Notes: generated by a model not told the origin, from the letters alone. A stretch of DNA of 64,000 nt from Novosphingobium sp. UBA6272 (GCF_002440635.1 NZ_DJUW01000026.1:52068-116067), one strand, 5' to 3'. Shown: positions 30,203-39,455, counted from the first letter of the stretch. Made by a program: numbers and translations.

Positions 30203-30834
30203 AGCGGTGCCAGCATCGGCGTCAAGACAGCCAGGATGGCCTGATGGACCGTTTCGGCCCTCCCGTTCCCATCGATCCGGGCAAACCGCGCCGGCTCCGC
30301 CTCGGCAATCCGCGCGAAGGCAGCGGCGACCTTTGCATGATAGGCTTCGTCGCGCCCGCCGATCCGGTCGGCCCCGTCGACATCACGCAGGGCTGCCCGT
30401 TCGCGCGCCACTTCGGGCGAGACCTCGACCAACAAGGTGAGGTCGGGCAGCAGGCCGAGGCTCCCGATCCGGTGCAGCTCGCACAGTTCGGCATCCGAGA
30501 GGCCCCCGCCCCCGCCCTGGTAGGCCCGGCTCGAATCGACGAAGCGATCGCAGATCACCCATTTGCCGGCTGCAACGGCGGGCCGGATCAGCCGTTCGAC
30601 ATGATCGGATCGGGCAGCGGCAAACAGCATGGCCTCGGCGCGCGGATGCCAGCCCTCCCCCTCGGTCCCGAGCAGCAGCGCGCGGATCGCCTCGGCTCCG
30701 GGAGTACCGCCGGGCTCGCGCGTGACGACGCATTCGATCCCGCGCGCCTCCAGCGCAGCGGCGAGCATGCGGGCCTGGGTGCTTTTCCCCGCCCCTTCCC
30801 CGCCTTCGAAGGCAATGAATTTCCCCTGCGTCAT
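30199..30834 (-). CDS. tmk: Thymidylate kinase
   Basis: 211 residues. It phosphorylates dTMP to dTDP. Walker A GGEGAGKST (10-18), the DR-type motif ICDRFVDSSRAYQ (about 94), REPGGTPGAEAIR substrate loop and late lid region RAALRDVDGADRIGG are all present. It overlaps the carboxypeptidase gene (ATGA) and holB (GTGA), so it lies inside a tightly packed operon. Confidence 0.97.
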   Translation of the reverse strand: MTQGKFIAFEGGEGAGKSTQARMLAAALEARGIECVVTREPGGTPGAEAIRALLLGTEGEGWHPRAEAMLFAAARSDHVERLIRPAVAAGKWVICDRFVDSSRAYQGGGGGLSDAELCELHRIGSLGLLPDLTLLVEVSPEVARERAALRDVDGADRIGGRDEAYHAKVAAAFARIAEAEPARFARIDGNGRAETVHQAILAVLTPMLAPL

Positions 30835-31973
30835 GCCAGCAGCCCTAGCAGGGCATTGACCAGCCTGTCGATTGGCCCGGCCTTGCCGACCGCGCTTGTC
30901 GACATCAGCGGCAGATAGTGCACCGGCTGCCCCTCGATCGAAACCTCGAGCCCGCCGACCAGCGTGTCCTTGGCAATCGGTGCCCGGATCGGCCCGTCAT
31001 AGACGATCCGGGCCGAGATGCGGGGCTGCGTCCCCTTGGGAACCGTGATGGTGAACGGGCGCGCGACCGTAACCGGCACCTCACGCGCGTCCCCGTCCTG
31101 CACCTTGACCGTGCCGACCACGAAGCCCGGAGCAAGGAACGGTCGGCTATCCCAGGCGCCGTAGCCCCATTCGGCCAGATCGCGCGAGGCCGCAGCCCGG
31201 CCGGCCTCGCTGGGTACCTTGCCGACCACCAGCACCAGCCGCCGTCCATTGCGTTCCACCGCACCGAGGAAGGTATATCCAGCCTCGCGGGTATGGCCGG
31301 TCTTGATCCCGTCCGCGCCCGGCAGGATCCCTGCAAAGGGATTGCGGCTGACCAGTTCCTGCCCGCGCCAGCGGAAAGCACGGTGGCCGAAATAGCGGTG
31401 ATAGAGCTCCGGATGCTCGGTTACCAGTGCCTGGGCCAGACGCACCATGTCGCGCGCGGTGACATAGGTCTTGCCGCCATCGGGCAGGCCATTGGCGCTG
31501 GCGAAATGGCTGCTGTTCATCCCGAGCGCTTTCGCCCGCGCATTCATCGCCGCCAGCCATGCCGCCTCGCTACCCAGCGCGCCTTCCGCCAGCACAACCG
31601 CAGCATCGTTGGCGCTGGCCGTGGCAGTGCCGCGAAGCAGATCGGACACCCGGACCTGCTCGCCTGGCTTGAGCCATAGCGATGTGCCCTTGCCCGACCA
31701 GCGCGCGGAGGTCTGCGGGCGCACTGTGAATACCGCATCCTCACGCAGCTTCCCGTCCCGGATCAGGTCGAAAGCGACCAGTGCAGTCATCGCCTTGGTC
31801 ATCGATGCGGGGAGAAAACGCTGGTCAGCGCTGCGCGAAAACAAGGTCTGCCCGGCGGACAGATCGACCAGCAGCGCGATCGGAGCCTGCTGCGGCGCTG
31901 GCGGGCGCGGATCACTGGCGCGCGCGGATACTGCGGCAAAGGCCAGCAACAGCACGCCAAGCGTTGGTTTCAA
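30831..31973 (-). CDS. D-alanyl-D-alanine carboxypeptidase (PBP5/6 type)
   Basis: 380 residues. It trims peptidoglycan stem peptides. The three serine-peptidase motifs are intact: SMTK (about 57-60), SAN (about 119-121) and KTG (about 224-226). Signal peptide in the first 19 residues, C-terminal beta domain after about 265 and a final hydrophobic/amphipathic helix (RLVNALLGLLA) for membrane contact. The start is a TTG at 31973; the frame is closed by a TGA four codons upstream, so no ATG is available there. The stop overlaps tmk as ATGA. Confidence 0.94.
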   Translation of the reverse strand: MKPTLGVLLLAFAAVSARASDPRPPAPQQAPIALLVDLSAGQTLFSRSADQRFLPASMTKAMTALVAFDLIRDGKLREDAVFTVRPQTSARWSGKGTSLWLKPGEQVRVSDLLRGTATASANDAAVVLAEGALGSEAAWLAAMNARAKALGMNSSHFASANGLPDGGKTYVTARDMVRLAQALVTEHPELYHRYFGHRAFRWRGQELVSRNPFAGILPGADGIKTGHTREAGYTFLGAVERNGRRLVLVVGKVPSEAGRAAASRDLAEWGYGAWDSRPFLAPGFVVGTVKVQDGDAREVPVTVARPFTITVPKGTQPRISARIVYDGPIRAPIAKDTLVGGLEVSIEGQPVHYLPLMSTSAVGKAGPIDRLVNALLGLLA

Positions 31974-32019
31974 GGCAGGTCCCCGTCAAACGGCCGTTGC
32001 GCCGCCGACAGGGAAGATG

Positions 32020-32976
32020 TCAGTCGGCGCGCTGGATTCGAGCGTCGCTATAGCCTGCGCCCTTGGCCTTCGCCAAGGCGGCCTTGGCATCGGCTTCGCT
32101 GGCAATGGGTCCGACCCTGACCCGCCACAAATTGCCGGCCTGAACTGCCGTGCCGCCCGATTTTTTCGCGGCGTTATCGGCATTGGCCTTGCTTGCGAAG
32201 GCCCCGACCTGGACTAGGTACTTGCCCTTGGCGCTGGTGCCGGCTGAAGTAGCTGGCGGCGGGGTTGGGCTGGAGGTGACCACGGCGACGGGTGGCTTGG
32301 GCTTGACCGCGGGCGTCTTTGCCTTGGCCTCTGGCTTCGCCTTGCCCTTCGCTTCGGGTTTGGGCGGAAGCGTGGCAGCGGCGACGGCTGGCTCGGTCGC
32401 AGGTTCGCGCGTGATCACGCCTTCCTGCTGGTCCAGCTTGCGCTGCAACACGGCCAGCAGCGATTTCGGCGTATCCATCCGCGCCGTTGCCGGCATGCCC
32501 GAGCGCAGTGCGGCGCGATCCGGTTCGGGTGGATTCATGCGCCGCACCCGGACCGGGGCATCGCGCCGGCCAATCACGCCAAGCTGGGCAGCAGCCCCAG
32601 GCGAAAGTTCGACCAGACCCTTGCCGCTCATCGGTCCGCGCCGTTCGACCCGGACCAGAATGGTCTTGCCGGTATCGAGCGCAGTCACTTCGATATAGCT
32701 GGGCAGCGGCAGGGTGCGGTGCGCGGCGGTTACGGCAGTGCCGCCTTCCGCTCCGACCACGGCATGGCCGACCGCATCGTAGTTCATCTTGTCGACCGGG
32801 ACAAAGGTCTCCCCGTCAACGGTAAAGGCCGGGCCGAGTACCATCGGGTAATCGGAAGCCGGGCTGTTGGCCGGGATTTGAGCCGAGGCGCTCAGCGGGC
32901 GATCGCCCCCGCCGCCGCAAGCAGCCAAGAGGGTCAGCGCCGCAAGCGGCAGGCTTTTTTCAACGCGAAATCTCAT
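32020..32976 (-). CDS. RlpA-like lipoprotein with SPOR domain
   Basis: 318 residues from the ATG at 32976 (a TTG two codons upstream is an alternative). Lipoprotein signal with lipobox LAAC, Cys20. A double-psi beta-barrel domain lies at about 70-150, recognised by TAAHRTLPLPSY and the VRRMNP end; a Pro/Lys/Ala-rich linker (about 195-235) and a C-terminal SPOR domain (KYLVQVGAF...WRVRVGP) follow. SPOR binds denuded glycan at the septum. The lytic-transglycosylase motif NDRGP reads ERRGP here, so the catalytic Asp is missing and the enzyme may be inactive. It overlaps the mltB-like gene by 17 nt. Confidence 0.88.
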   Translation of the reverse strand: MRFRVEKSLPLAALTLLAACGGGGDRPLSASAQIPANSPASDYPMVLGPAFTVDGETFVPVDKMNYDAVGHAVVGAEGGTAVTAAHRTLPLPSYIEVTALDTGKTILVRVERRGPMSGKGLVELSPGAAAQLGVIGRRDAPVRVRRMNPPEPDRAALRSGMPATARMDTPKSLLAVLQRKLDQQEGVITREPATEPAVAAATLPPKPEAKGKAKPEAKAKTPAVKPKPPVAVVTSSPTPPPATSAGTSAKGKYLVQVGAFASKANADNAAKKSGGTAVQAGNLWRVRVGPIASEADAKAALAKAKGAGYSDARIQRAD

Positions 32977-34039
32977 CTGCAAGCAACCCCACGGACAGTG
33001 CGTAGTAGTTCGAGCAGTTATATTGCAGGATAACGCGATAATTCCCGGTTAACAGGAAGGCACCATTCCCCACGCCGTCGGGTTCGAACAGCACTGCCAT
33101 GGTCGAATCCGCGATCGGAGCCTGCGGCACGACGCCCAGCGCGCGCCATTCTCCCACGGTTTTCCAAACCGAATGGCGGTTGTGAACGGCCGGGCAGCTG
33201 GGCGATTCTAGCCGGTTGGTCAGCAGGCGGCGATCAAGCGAATCGGGCGAACTGGCACGCACACCCCAGGGTTCGCCAGGACGCCAGCCGGCATCCTTGA
33301 AGTAGTTGGCGATCGAGGCAAAGGTATCGGCGCGGCTGTTCCAGATATCGGCATCGCCGTCTCCATCGCCATCGCGCGCCACGCGCAGGTAGACCGAGGG
33401 CAGGAACTGCGGATTGCCGAAGGCCCCGGCCCAGCTGCCCAGCATCCGGCTGCGCGGCACACCGCGATCGGCCATCTTCATCAAAGCGATCAATTCGCCC
33501 TCGAACAGATCGCGGCGGCGGCCTTCATAGGCCAGCGTCGCCAGCGATCGGGCCAGATCGAAATCGCCCTTGATCCGGCCGTAAAAGGTTTCCTTGCCCC
33601 AGATCGCAATGATCATCTTGCGCGGCACGCCGTATTGTGTCTCGGCTTGGCTGACGAGTCCGGCATTGTCAGCCAGCGCCGCGCGGCCAAGATTTATCCG
33701 CTCTGCCCCGATGTGGCGGTTGTAATAGGACCAGAAGGCCGGGGGCGATCCCGGGGTCGATCCAGGCTGGGCCCGGTCAAGCGAGACGACCCGCGGGTTA
33801 TAGGTCAGGCCATAGGTGATCGAATCGATCGCCCGCTGGCTAACCCCCTCGCCCCGCGCCTTGGCGCCGACCAGTTGGAGATAGCCCAGAAATCCGTCCG
33901 CGGAGCTGGTTGCAGCCGGAAGCTGCTGCACCACCGGTACGGCTACATCCTGCGCCGTCAGCATCGCCGGCGGCGCGGAAAGCAGGGCGACGGCGAGGCC
34001 GAGCGGAGTTGCCAGTCTGATCTTGCGCAGAAATTCCAT
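32960..34039 (-). CDS. Lytic murein transglycosylase, MltB family
   Basis: 359 residues with a signal peptide (first about 29 residues; no lipobox Cys, unlike E. coli MltB). Catalytic Glu150 lies in IWGKETFYG; the family blocks GAFGNPQFLPSVY and DIWNSRADTFASIANYF follow. It cleaves glycan strands with 1,6-anhydro ends. It is first in the minus-strand series mltB-rlpA-dac-tmk-holB-metG-tatD-mazG, linking wall cleavage with the next two wall genes. Confidence 0.92.
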   Translation of the reverse strand: MEFLRKIRLATPLGLAVALLSAPPAMLTAQDVAVPVVQQLPAATSSADGFLGYLQLVGAKARGEGVSQRAIDSITYGLTYNPRVVSLDRAQPGSTPGSPPAFWSYYNRHIGAERINLGRAALADNAGLVSQAETQYGVPRKMIIAIWGKETFYGRIKGDFDLARSLATLAYEGRRRDLFEGELIALMKMADRGVPRSRMLGSWAGAFGNPQFLPSVYLRVARDGDGDGDADIWNSRADTFASIANYFKDAGWRPGEPWGVRASSPDSLDRRLLTNRLESPSCPAVHNRHSVWKTVGEWRALGVVPQAPIADSTMAVLFEPDGVGNGAFLLTGNYRVILQYNCSNYYALSVGLLADEISR

Positions 34040-34124
34040 CGCCGGACCTTGCCACAGGCCTCGCGATTCGGGAAATCCTCAGGGCGTGACAAACGCGCGC
34101 TTTGCCGCTAGCGGCTCGCGGCAA

Positions 34125-34214
34125 GGACAGGTGGCCGAGTGGTTTAAGGCAGCGGTCTTGAAAACCGCCGTGGGTGCAAGCTCACCGTGGGTTCGAATCC
34201 CACCCTGTCCGCCA
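34125..34214 (+). tRNA. tRNA-Ser, anticodon UGA
   Basis: 90 nt including an encoded CCA (34212-34214). Acceptor stem GGACAGG (34125-34131) pairs with CCTGTCC (34204-34210), discriminator G. The anticodon loop CTTGAAA gives UGA, reading UCA codons. A long variable arm (GTGGGTGCAAGCTCAC) marks a class II serine tRNA, and GTTCGAATC is the T loop. Confidence 0.95.
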
Positions 34215-34215
34215 C
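34196..34215 (+). repeat. Direct repeat copy 1 (tRNA-Ser 3' end)
   Basis: AATCCCACCCTGTCCGCCAC spans the T stem, acceptor arm and CCA. An identical 20-nt copy lies 134 nt downstream at 34330-34349, as in attachment sites left by tRNA-targeting integrases. Confidence 0.7.
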
Positions 34216-34224
34216 TATAAATGT

Positions 34225-34248
34225 GGGCCGCCGCGAGCGGCCCTATTT
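34225..34248 (+). terminator. Terminator after tRNA-Ser
   Basis: 7-bp stem GGGCCGC/GCGGCCC with a 5-nt loop CGCGA, followed by TATTT, 10 nt after the tRNA CCA. Confidence 0.75.
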
Positions 34249-34329
34249 GATGGTGGCGGGTTCGGGGTGCGGTGAACGGAGCCTTTCGAGCCGGAGCGGG
34301 GCGGCGGCGACCGGAGCGAAGCGCCGGTC

Positions 34330-34349
34330 AATCCCACCCTGTCCGCCAC
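34330..34349 (+). repeat. Direct repeat copy 2 (duplicate of tRNA-Ser 3' end)
   Basis: Identical to 34196-34215 for 20 nt. It lies 4 nt before the stop codon of the 1,679-residue protein gene. The 114 nt between the copies hold the tRNA terminator and a GC-rich stretch with a hairpin GACCGG-N9-CCGGTC; no gene is visible there. Confidence 0.7.
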
Positions 34350-34353
34350 CCCC

Positions 34354-37300
34354 TTAGTTGCGCAGCCCCAGGAAGCCGAAGGTATCGGCGTCCAGCTTCA
34401 TCTTCACCGCCACGAATACGCCCTTGTCGGTCTGGCGCGCAGCGCTGAAGTCCGGGTCAGTGAAGCCGGTGAAGTTGTAGCCGACTGTGACCAGCACATC
34501 CTTGGTCGGGGTAAAGCCGATCTGCGGGCCGAACGCGTATTTGGTGGTCTTGTCGGTCAGGCTGGTGCTGACCGTACCCACGGCGCCGATTTCAACCCGC
34601 TCACCGATGCCGAGCCGGAAATCGATCCCGCCGAGCAGCGTGGTGCCGGCCAGGTCGAACCCTTCGAACCGGTCGAAGTTGTGGCGCACGGCAGCGAACA
34701 CGCCGACTTCGTGACGCTGCACGAACTGACCATCGTCCTTGCCGCGTGGGCGCCAGTCGGCCGAGACCGAACCGATAATCCGGTCCGAACGGCCATCGCC
34801 ATTGATCGTCAGCGCACCGCGTCCGGCCGGACCGGCTTCCCCGGCGACAGCATTGGTCACCCGGTCACCGCGGAACTGGACTTTTGCGAGGTAGGCAAAA
34901 TCTGAATCGGCCGGACGGCTGGCCATGGCAATTGCCGCGTCGAACACTTCGCTGGAAGCGCCGGTCTTGGCCTTGGCGCGGGTCCAGGTGAAGCCGGTGC
35001 CGACCATCTGGCCTTCGCCAAGCTGACGGATTGCGCCGAAGGTCACACCCTTGCGGTCGGCCAGTTCGCCATCGCGCCATTCGCCGCGCAGCGTGGCCGA
35101 CCAGCGCCCGTCGCGCCAGCTGCCGCCCAGGGTAACCGCGGTATAGTCTTCGGCAATAGAACCATTTTCACCCAGGTTGCCGCCGCTCGATGCCGGGTGC
35201 GCCGGGTTGATCAGGCGCGCCGGATCAAAGCCAGAAAGCGTGCGGTTGCCATCCAGCGTTGCATCAAGCGTGAGCTTGCTGCTGATCGGGATCGATTGAG
35301 CGAGGCCGAATGCGGCATAGCTGCGCTTGCCCAGTTCGGCGATATTCTGCTGGCCCAGCCCGGTCGTTATCCGTGCACCATTCCAGGGCGTCAGTTCAAC
35401 GCCAACCTGAGCGGTGCGGGCATCGATTCCCTCACCCTTGGCGATTTCATAGCTGCCGACCAGGCGAACGTCGGAAGAGACGCTATACCGCGCGGTCAGG
35501 CGGTGACGCTCGGGCAGATCGACCGAGCCGGCCTTGCCAAGCGCGACGCTGGTAGCAGCCGAAAGCTCAAGTTTGTTGTTGAACAGCCGCTGGGTCAGCC
35601 CGCCTTCGAGCAGGGTGCTGCTAGCGCTGGTGCCATCGGCCAGACGGTCATGCATTGAGGCGAGACCGATGCGGGCATCGGTATTGCGGGTCCGCCAGGT
35701 CGCGCCGAGTTGTACGGCGGTACGGCGGGCCGGATCCGAGAGATCTTCGTCGCGCCAGGCGGCGGCGGTCAAAGCCACAGCTTCGCTGACGCGGTAGCGG
35801 GCATCGATCCCGTACTTGCGGCGGCCAAGTTCGGCACCGTTGTTCTGGCCCAGACCATATTCGGCCTCGGCATAGCGGGCATAGGCCAGGGCATCGAACT
35901 TGCCGTCATGGTGTTCGACTTCGATCAGCCAGGCGACCGCCTGCTGGCCTTGATGGAAGCTGGAGCCGATTTCGGCGCGCACTTCGGAATCCTTGCCGAT
36001 CTTGGCGCGGACATCGACAGCTGCGAGATTGCGACGGCCCTGCCCCGGCAGTCCGGCATCGCTGATCGCGCTGGCACCAAGGCGCAACCGGCCCTTCGCA
36101 GCCTGATAGCTGAGGCGGATTCCGGCATTAAGATCGCCGCCACGGGCGTCTTCACCCACTTCGAAATCGATCACTGCAAATTGCGGGTTGAGATCGGGAT
36201 CGCGGCTCAGCAGCGGCTGCTTGAAGGTGATCGTGCCTGACAGCAAGTCGATATCGTAATCGACGAAGCGGCTGAGAGTGCGGCGGTTGATGATCACGTC
36301 CGAACGGAACCGGTCGCGCACTTCGATAACCACCACTTCGCTGCCCGGAATGATTTCGCGGGTCGAAAGACGGTAGGGACCCGAGAGGCCGCCACCCTGG
36401 AATTCGTCGCGGCGATGGGTCGAGGCGATCTTCGCGGCAAAAGCCTGCACCAGCAGGTTGCCGAAATTGGCTTCGCCCTTGAACCCGGTCGCGGCGCGCT
36501 GATAGCGGGCCAGCAGGGTCTGATCGAACCCGGATTCGAAATCTCCGTAAAGCGCATAGAAGCCGGCTCCTTCCAGACGGGCATAGACCTTCTCGCGGCT
36601 CTGGGCATCGCGCATATGGTCAGAGATGTCGGCGAAGACGGTGTAGTAGGCGCGCGGATCGACGGCCCCCATCAGCACCTGATCGTCGCGCTGCTTGGCG
36701 CTATCGTAGGAAGCCGTCAGGACCAGCCCGTCGGTGATCGGACCCTTGGCATAGACCGCGACGCGGGCCTTGTCGCCCAGATCGCTGTCGAACCGGCCGC
36801 TGCGTTGCATTTGATCTGCGACGGTCTTCGAACCGACGGCACCTTCAGCCAAGCCGACAATAGTCCAGTCCTGCTTGCCGGGGACAACCCAGGCGTCCAG
36901 CTCGACGCGGCGGCGCTGCTGGCCATCGCTGAGATCGAATTCGGCGTGAAGCTTGCCGCTGGCCATGGTCGGGGCGAGTTCGACATAGGCCATGCCGTCA
37001 TCGCCGATCACGTGCCAACGCGGGGCATTGCGGCCAAGCCCGGTCAGCGCGCGTTCCTGCATCGCGTCGTTGGCCTGGGCGCTTTCGTAAGGAGCGGAGA
37101 GGCGGAATTCGCCGGTCAGGCCAGAGCGCACCGGACGGCCGGCACGGTCGAGGATCCGCAGCGCGAGAACCGGCCGGGTCGCACCGTCAGCGACCAGGCG
37201 GCTCTTGGCGAGGACGAGTTCGATACGAGCGGGAGCGCCGGAATAATGCACGTCGCGGGTGAGTTCGGCGGCAACATCGCCCTTCGGACCACGAACTGTC

Positions 37301-39393
37301 GCGGCCAGGCGAGTGTCTTCACCGTCGAGCGGCACGCCGCGCCAGATCGAGACGGCATAACGTCCTCCGGGAGCCTGCCGGGTGCCATCGAAGGCGATCG
37401 GATCGACCGGACGACCATCAACCTTGAGTTCGACCTTCTGGTCGGCGCGGTGCCGGATCGCGACGCGAATGGCGGGAGCGCGGGGGTTGTGCTCGGGTGC
37501 CGGGAACAGGAATGCCGGTTCGCCATCGCCCAGCGTCAGCCAGTCGATATCGGCACCCGCAGCCTTCTTTTCAGCGGCAGCGCGAGCCTCGGCATCGCCT
37601 TCCAGCGCGGCTTGGCTGGGCTGCGCGGCCTGAGCGAGTGCCCCGGCGGGCAGCACTGCCGAGAAGTCTTCAACGATCAGCTGACCGCCCTGCCCCATCA
37701 CAAAGCGCGAGCTGGCTCCGCCTGCGCTGCGGGTCGAGCGGGTGCAATCGGTAAACTGACCGCCCTTGGGCAGAGTGCTGGTCTGAACCTGGACCACGTG
37801 GGATCCCGGAACCAAACCTTCAAAGTGGTAGCGGCCGTCGGCATCGGTGATGGCATAGCTGCCGTCCTCAAGCACCACCCGGACGCCAGGGATTGGGTTG
37901 TGGACGCCATCGACGGTGCATCCGCCATCGGTGATCCGGCCAATCAAGGTAACGCGAGCAGCCAGATCTTCGCGCGATATGCGCACGGTTGCGATGGCCC
38001 TGCTGGTGCGGCCGCGATCGTCGGTAGCAACGGCGGTGTTGAGCGCAGTTCCTGCTGGCGCGCCGGGACGTACCGTCATCGCATAGGTCACCGTGCGGGT
38101 TGCGCCCGGGGCAACGGTGCCCACGGCAACGGTCAGGACCCGGCCATCGGGCGAGATCGTGACTGCACCCGGCGCAGCCACGCCATCGACCCGGATGCTG
38201 TCGGCCCGAAGACGCAGAAGTGGCGACGGGGTATCGACCAGGGTCACGCCGCTCTTGGTATGGAGCGTATCGGGGTTGGACAGCTTGACGGTGTAGAACA
38301 CGGCATCGCCAGGCAGCGCCACGGCGCGCGAAGCAGTCTTGCTGATCGCCACGCTGACCGGCGGCGCATCGAGCGGGATGTCGACACGGACCGGCGCGGG
38401 GCCCGAAAGCGTCAAGGTTTGGCCAAAACTGGCCGGCAGGATTTGCATCGGATTGCCATCGGGACGGCTGAGCGTTGCCAGCTGCGCCGGGCTCGCGGTC
38501 GAGGGTGCAGCATAGGGCGCGGGCGGCGTAACCACGATCCGGTAAGTGCCCAGCGCAGCCAGCGGGAAGCGGTATTCGCCCGGCAGCATGGTGTGCACCA
38601 CTCCAGCTCCGTCGGTGACCGGCTGACCGGAATAGACGATTGAGGGCCAAGGTGTAACGCCATCGTCCGCATAGACCCGTGCCGGAGCGCCGGTGACGGC
38701 ATCGACCAGCATCACCTGCGCGCCATTCACCGGAGCACCGTTCTCGCTGTCGAAGACCAGGCCATAAGGATCGGCCAGCACGTCGATCCGGGCGCTGACC
38801 ACGGTCTGATTGCTGCCAATCGGTGCAGTGGTGATCGAAATCGTCGCGCCGCTGGTGATTGACAGGCGGCAGTCGAGCTGGACCGGAGCTGGCGGAACCG
38901 CACGGGTCTGGATCGATCCGAAAAATTCGCCGCTGTTGGCTGCGGTTTCGTGGATGGTGACCACTTCGCGATCGCCATTCTGGCTGGCGACGGTCACTTC
39001 AAGGCTGTCGACAACGGCGGGGCTCAGGTTAGCCGCCGGCGCGCTGACGCGGAAATAGAGAACCTCGCCGATATGGATCGAGGTGCTGGGCGCTACACTA
39101 GCCTGCAGGCTGGGAATTCCGCCCGCCGCACCACCAGCCGTGCTGCCACAAGTTGTGGCGTTATAGGTGATCGTCTGACCGCCCGATGCCGGGGCATAAG
39201 TGTCGATCGTAACCGGCTGTTGCGTAACCGAAAAAGACACCGTGTTCGATGTTGCTCCAGCAGGCTGTCCCTGCTCGGTCCAGCTGGCCGACGCGGTATT
39301 GGAAATCGTCTGGGCCATCGCCACTGGCGCACCCAGGCACAGCGCTGCAAGCAGCACTGCAAAGGTCACCATGATGTAGCGGAGAAAGTTCAT
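34354..39393 (-). CDS. Giant DUF11-containing predicted outer-membrane protein
   Basis: 1,679 residues. Signal peptide ending near residue 27 (PVAMAQ). N-terminal motif TISNTASASW followed by SNTVSF, shared with two neighbours. A DUF11 domain at about 360-470 (SVAISKTASRAVALPGDAVF, then VAPGATRTVTY), a carboxypeptidase-regulatory/SdrD-like beta sandwich at about 478-545 (DADGRYHFEGLVPG), an Ala-rich linker near 600-630, an invasin-like Ig module at about 715-860, and from about 880 to the end a long run of amphipathic beta strands (RLRLGASAIS, EVGVFAAVRHNF, DVLVTVGYNFTGF) expected of an outer-membrane barrel. Probably the anchor or export partner of the four upstream proteins. The fold and job are inferred, not established. 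Confidence 0.75.
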   Translation of the reverse strand: MNFLRYIMVTFAVLLAALCLGAPVAMAQTISNTASASWTEQGQPAGATSNTVSFSVTQQPVTIDTYAPASGGQTITYNATTCGSTAGGAAGGIPSLQASVAPSTSIHIGEVLYFRVSAPAANLSPAVVDSLEVTVASQNGDREVVTIHETAANSGEFFGSIQTRAVPPAPVQLDCRLSITSGATISITTAPIGSNQTVVSARIDVLADPYGLVFDSENGAPVNGAQVMLVDAVTGAPARVYADDGVTPWPSIVYSGQPVTDGAGVVHTMLPGEYRFPLAALGTYRIVVTPPAPYAAPSTASPAQLATLSRPDGNPMQILPASFGQTLTLSGPAPVRVDIPLDAPPVSVAISKTASRAVALPGDAVFYTVKLSNPDTLHTKSGVTLVDTPSPLLRLRADSIRVDGVAAPGAVTISPDGRVLTVAVGTVAPGATRTVTYAMTVRPGAPAGTALNTAVATDDRGRTSRAIATVRISREDLAARVTLIGRITDGGCTVDGVHNPIPGVRVVLEDGSYAITDADGRYHFEGLVPGSHVVQVQTSTLPKGGQFTDCTRSTRSAGGASSRFVMGQGGQLIVEDFSAVLPAGALAQAAQPSQAALEGDAEARAAAEKKAAGADIDWLTLGDGEPAFLFPAPEHNPRAPAIRVAIRHRADQKVELKVDGRPVDPIAFDGTRQAPGGRYAVSIWRGVPLDGEDTRLAATVRGPKGDVAAELTRDVHYSGAPARIELVLAKSRLVADGATRPVLALRILDRAGRPVRSGLTGEFRLSAPYESAQANDAMQERALTGLGRNAPRWHVIGDDGMAYVELAPTMASGKLHAEFDLSDGQQRRRVELDAWVVPGKQDWTIVGLAEGAVGSKTVADQMQRSGRFDSDLGDKARVAVYAKGPITDGLVLTASYDSAKQRDDQVLMGAVDPRAYYTVFADISDHMRDAQSREKVYARLEGAGFYALYGDFESGFDQTLLARYQRAATGFKGEANFGNLLVQAFAAKIASTHRRDEFQGGGLSGPYRLSTREIIPGSEVVVIEVRDRFRSDVIINRRTLSRFVDYDIDLLSGTITFKQPLLSRDPDLNPQFAVIDFEVGEDARGGDLNAGIRLSYQAAKGRLRLGASAISDAGLPGQGRRNLAAVDVRAKIGKDSEVRAEIGSSFHQGQQAVAWLIEVEHHDGKFDALAYARYAEAEYGLGQNNGAELGRRKYGIDARYRVSEAVALTAAAWRDEDLSDPARRTAVQLGATWRTRNTDARIGLASMHDRLADGTSASSTLLEGGLTQRLFNNKLELSAATSVALGKAGSVDLPERHRLTARYSVSSDVRLVGSYEIAKGEGIDARTAQVGVELTPWNGARITTGLGQQNIAELGKRSYAAFGLAQSIPISSKLTLDATLDGNRTLSGFDPARLINPAHPASSGGNLGENGSIAEDYTAVTLGGSWRDGRWSATLRGEWRDGELADRKGVTFGAIRQLGEGQMVGTGFTWTRAKAKTGASSEVFDAAIAMASRPADSDFAYLAKVQFRGDRVTNAVAGEAGPAGRGALTINGDGRSDRIIGSVSADWRPRGKDDGQFVQRHEVGVFAAVRHNFDRFEGFDLAGTTLLGGIDFRLGIGERVEIGAVGTVSTSLTDKTTKYAFGPQIGFTPTKDVLVTVGYNFTGFTDPDFSAARQTDKGVFVAVKMKLDADTFGFLGLRN

Positions 39394-39416
39394 TGGCCCA
39401 TTTCTTGTGCGGAAGC

Positions 39417-39447
39417 GGGGGCGACCGGGGTTGAGCCGGTCGCCCCC
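39417..39447 (-). promoter_or_regulatory. Long intercistronic hairpin
   Basis: GGGGGCGACCGG (39417-39428) and CCGGTCGCCCCC (39436-39447) form a perfect 12-bp stem with a 7-nt loop in the 62-nt gap between the 357- and 1,679-residue protein genes. No U run follows on the transcript, so it is more likely an mRNA-stabilising or partial-termination element that lowers expression of the last gene. Confidence 0.65.
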
Positions 39448-39455
39448 TCCCCTGG

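Noticed and set aside
34216..34329. Possible small RNA or gene between the two tRNA-Ser repeat copies
   Set aside because: Only a terminator hairpin and GC-rich short repeats are visible; no promoter or coding signal supports a gene.
36415..38643. 742-codon open frame antisense to the 1,679-residue protein gene
   Set aside because: Composition is typical of a GC-rich shadow frame, with no signal peptide or motif; the minus-strand frame has clear domains.
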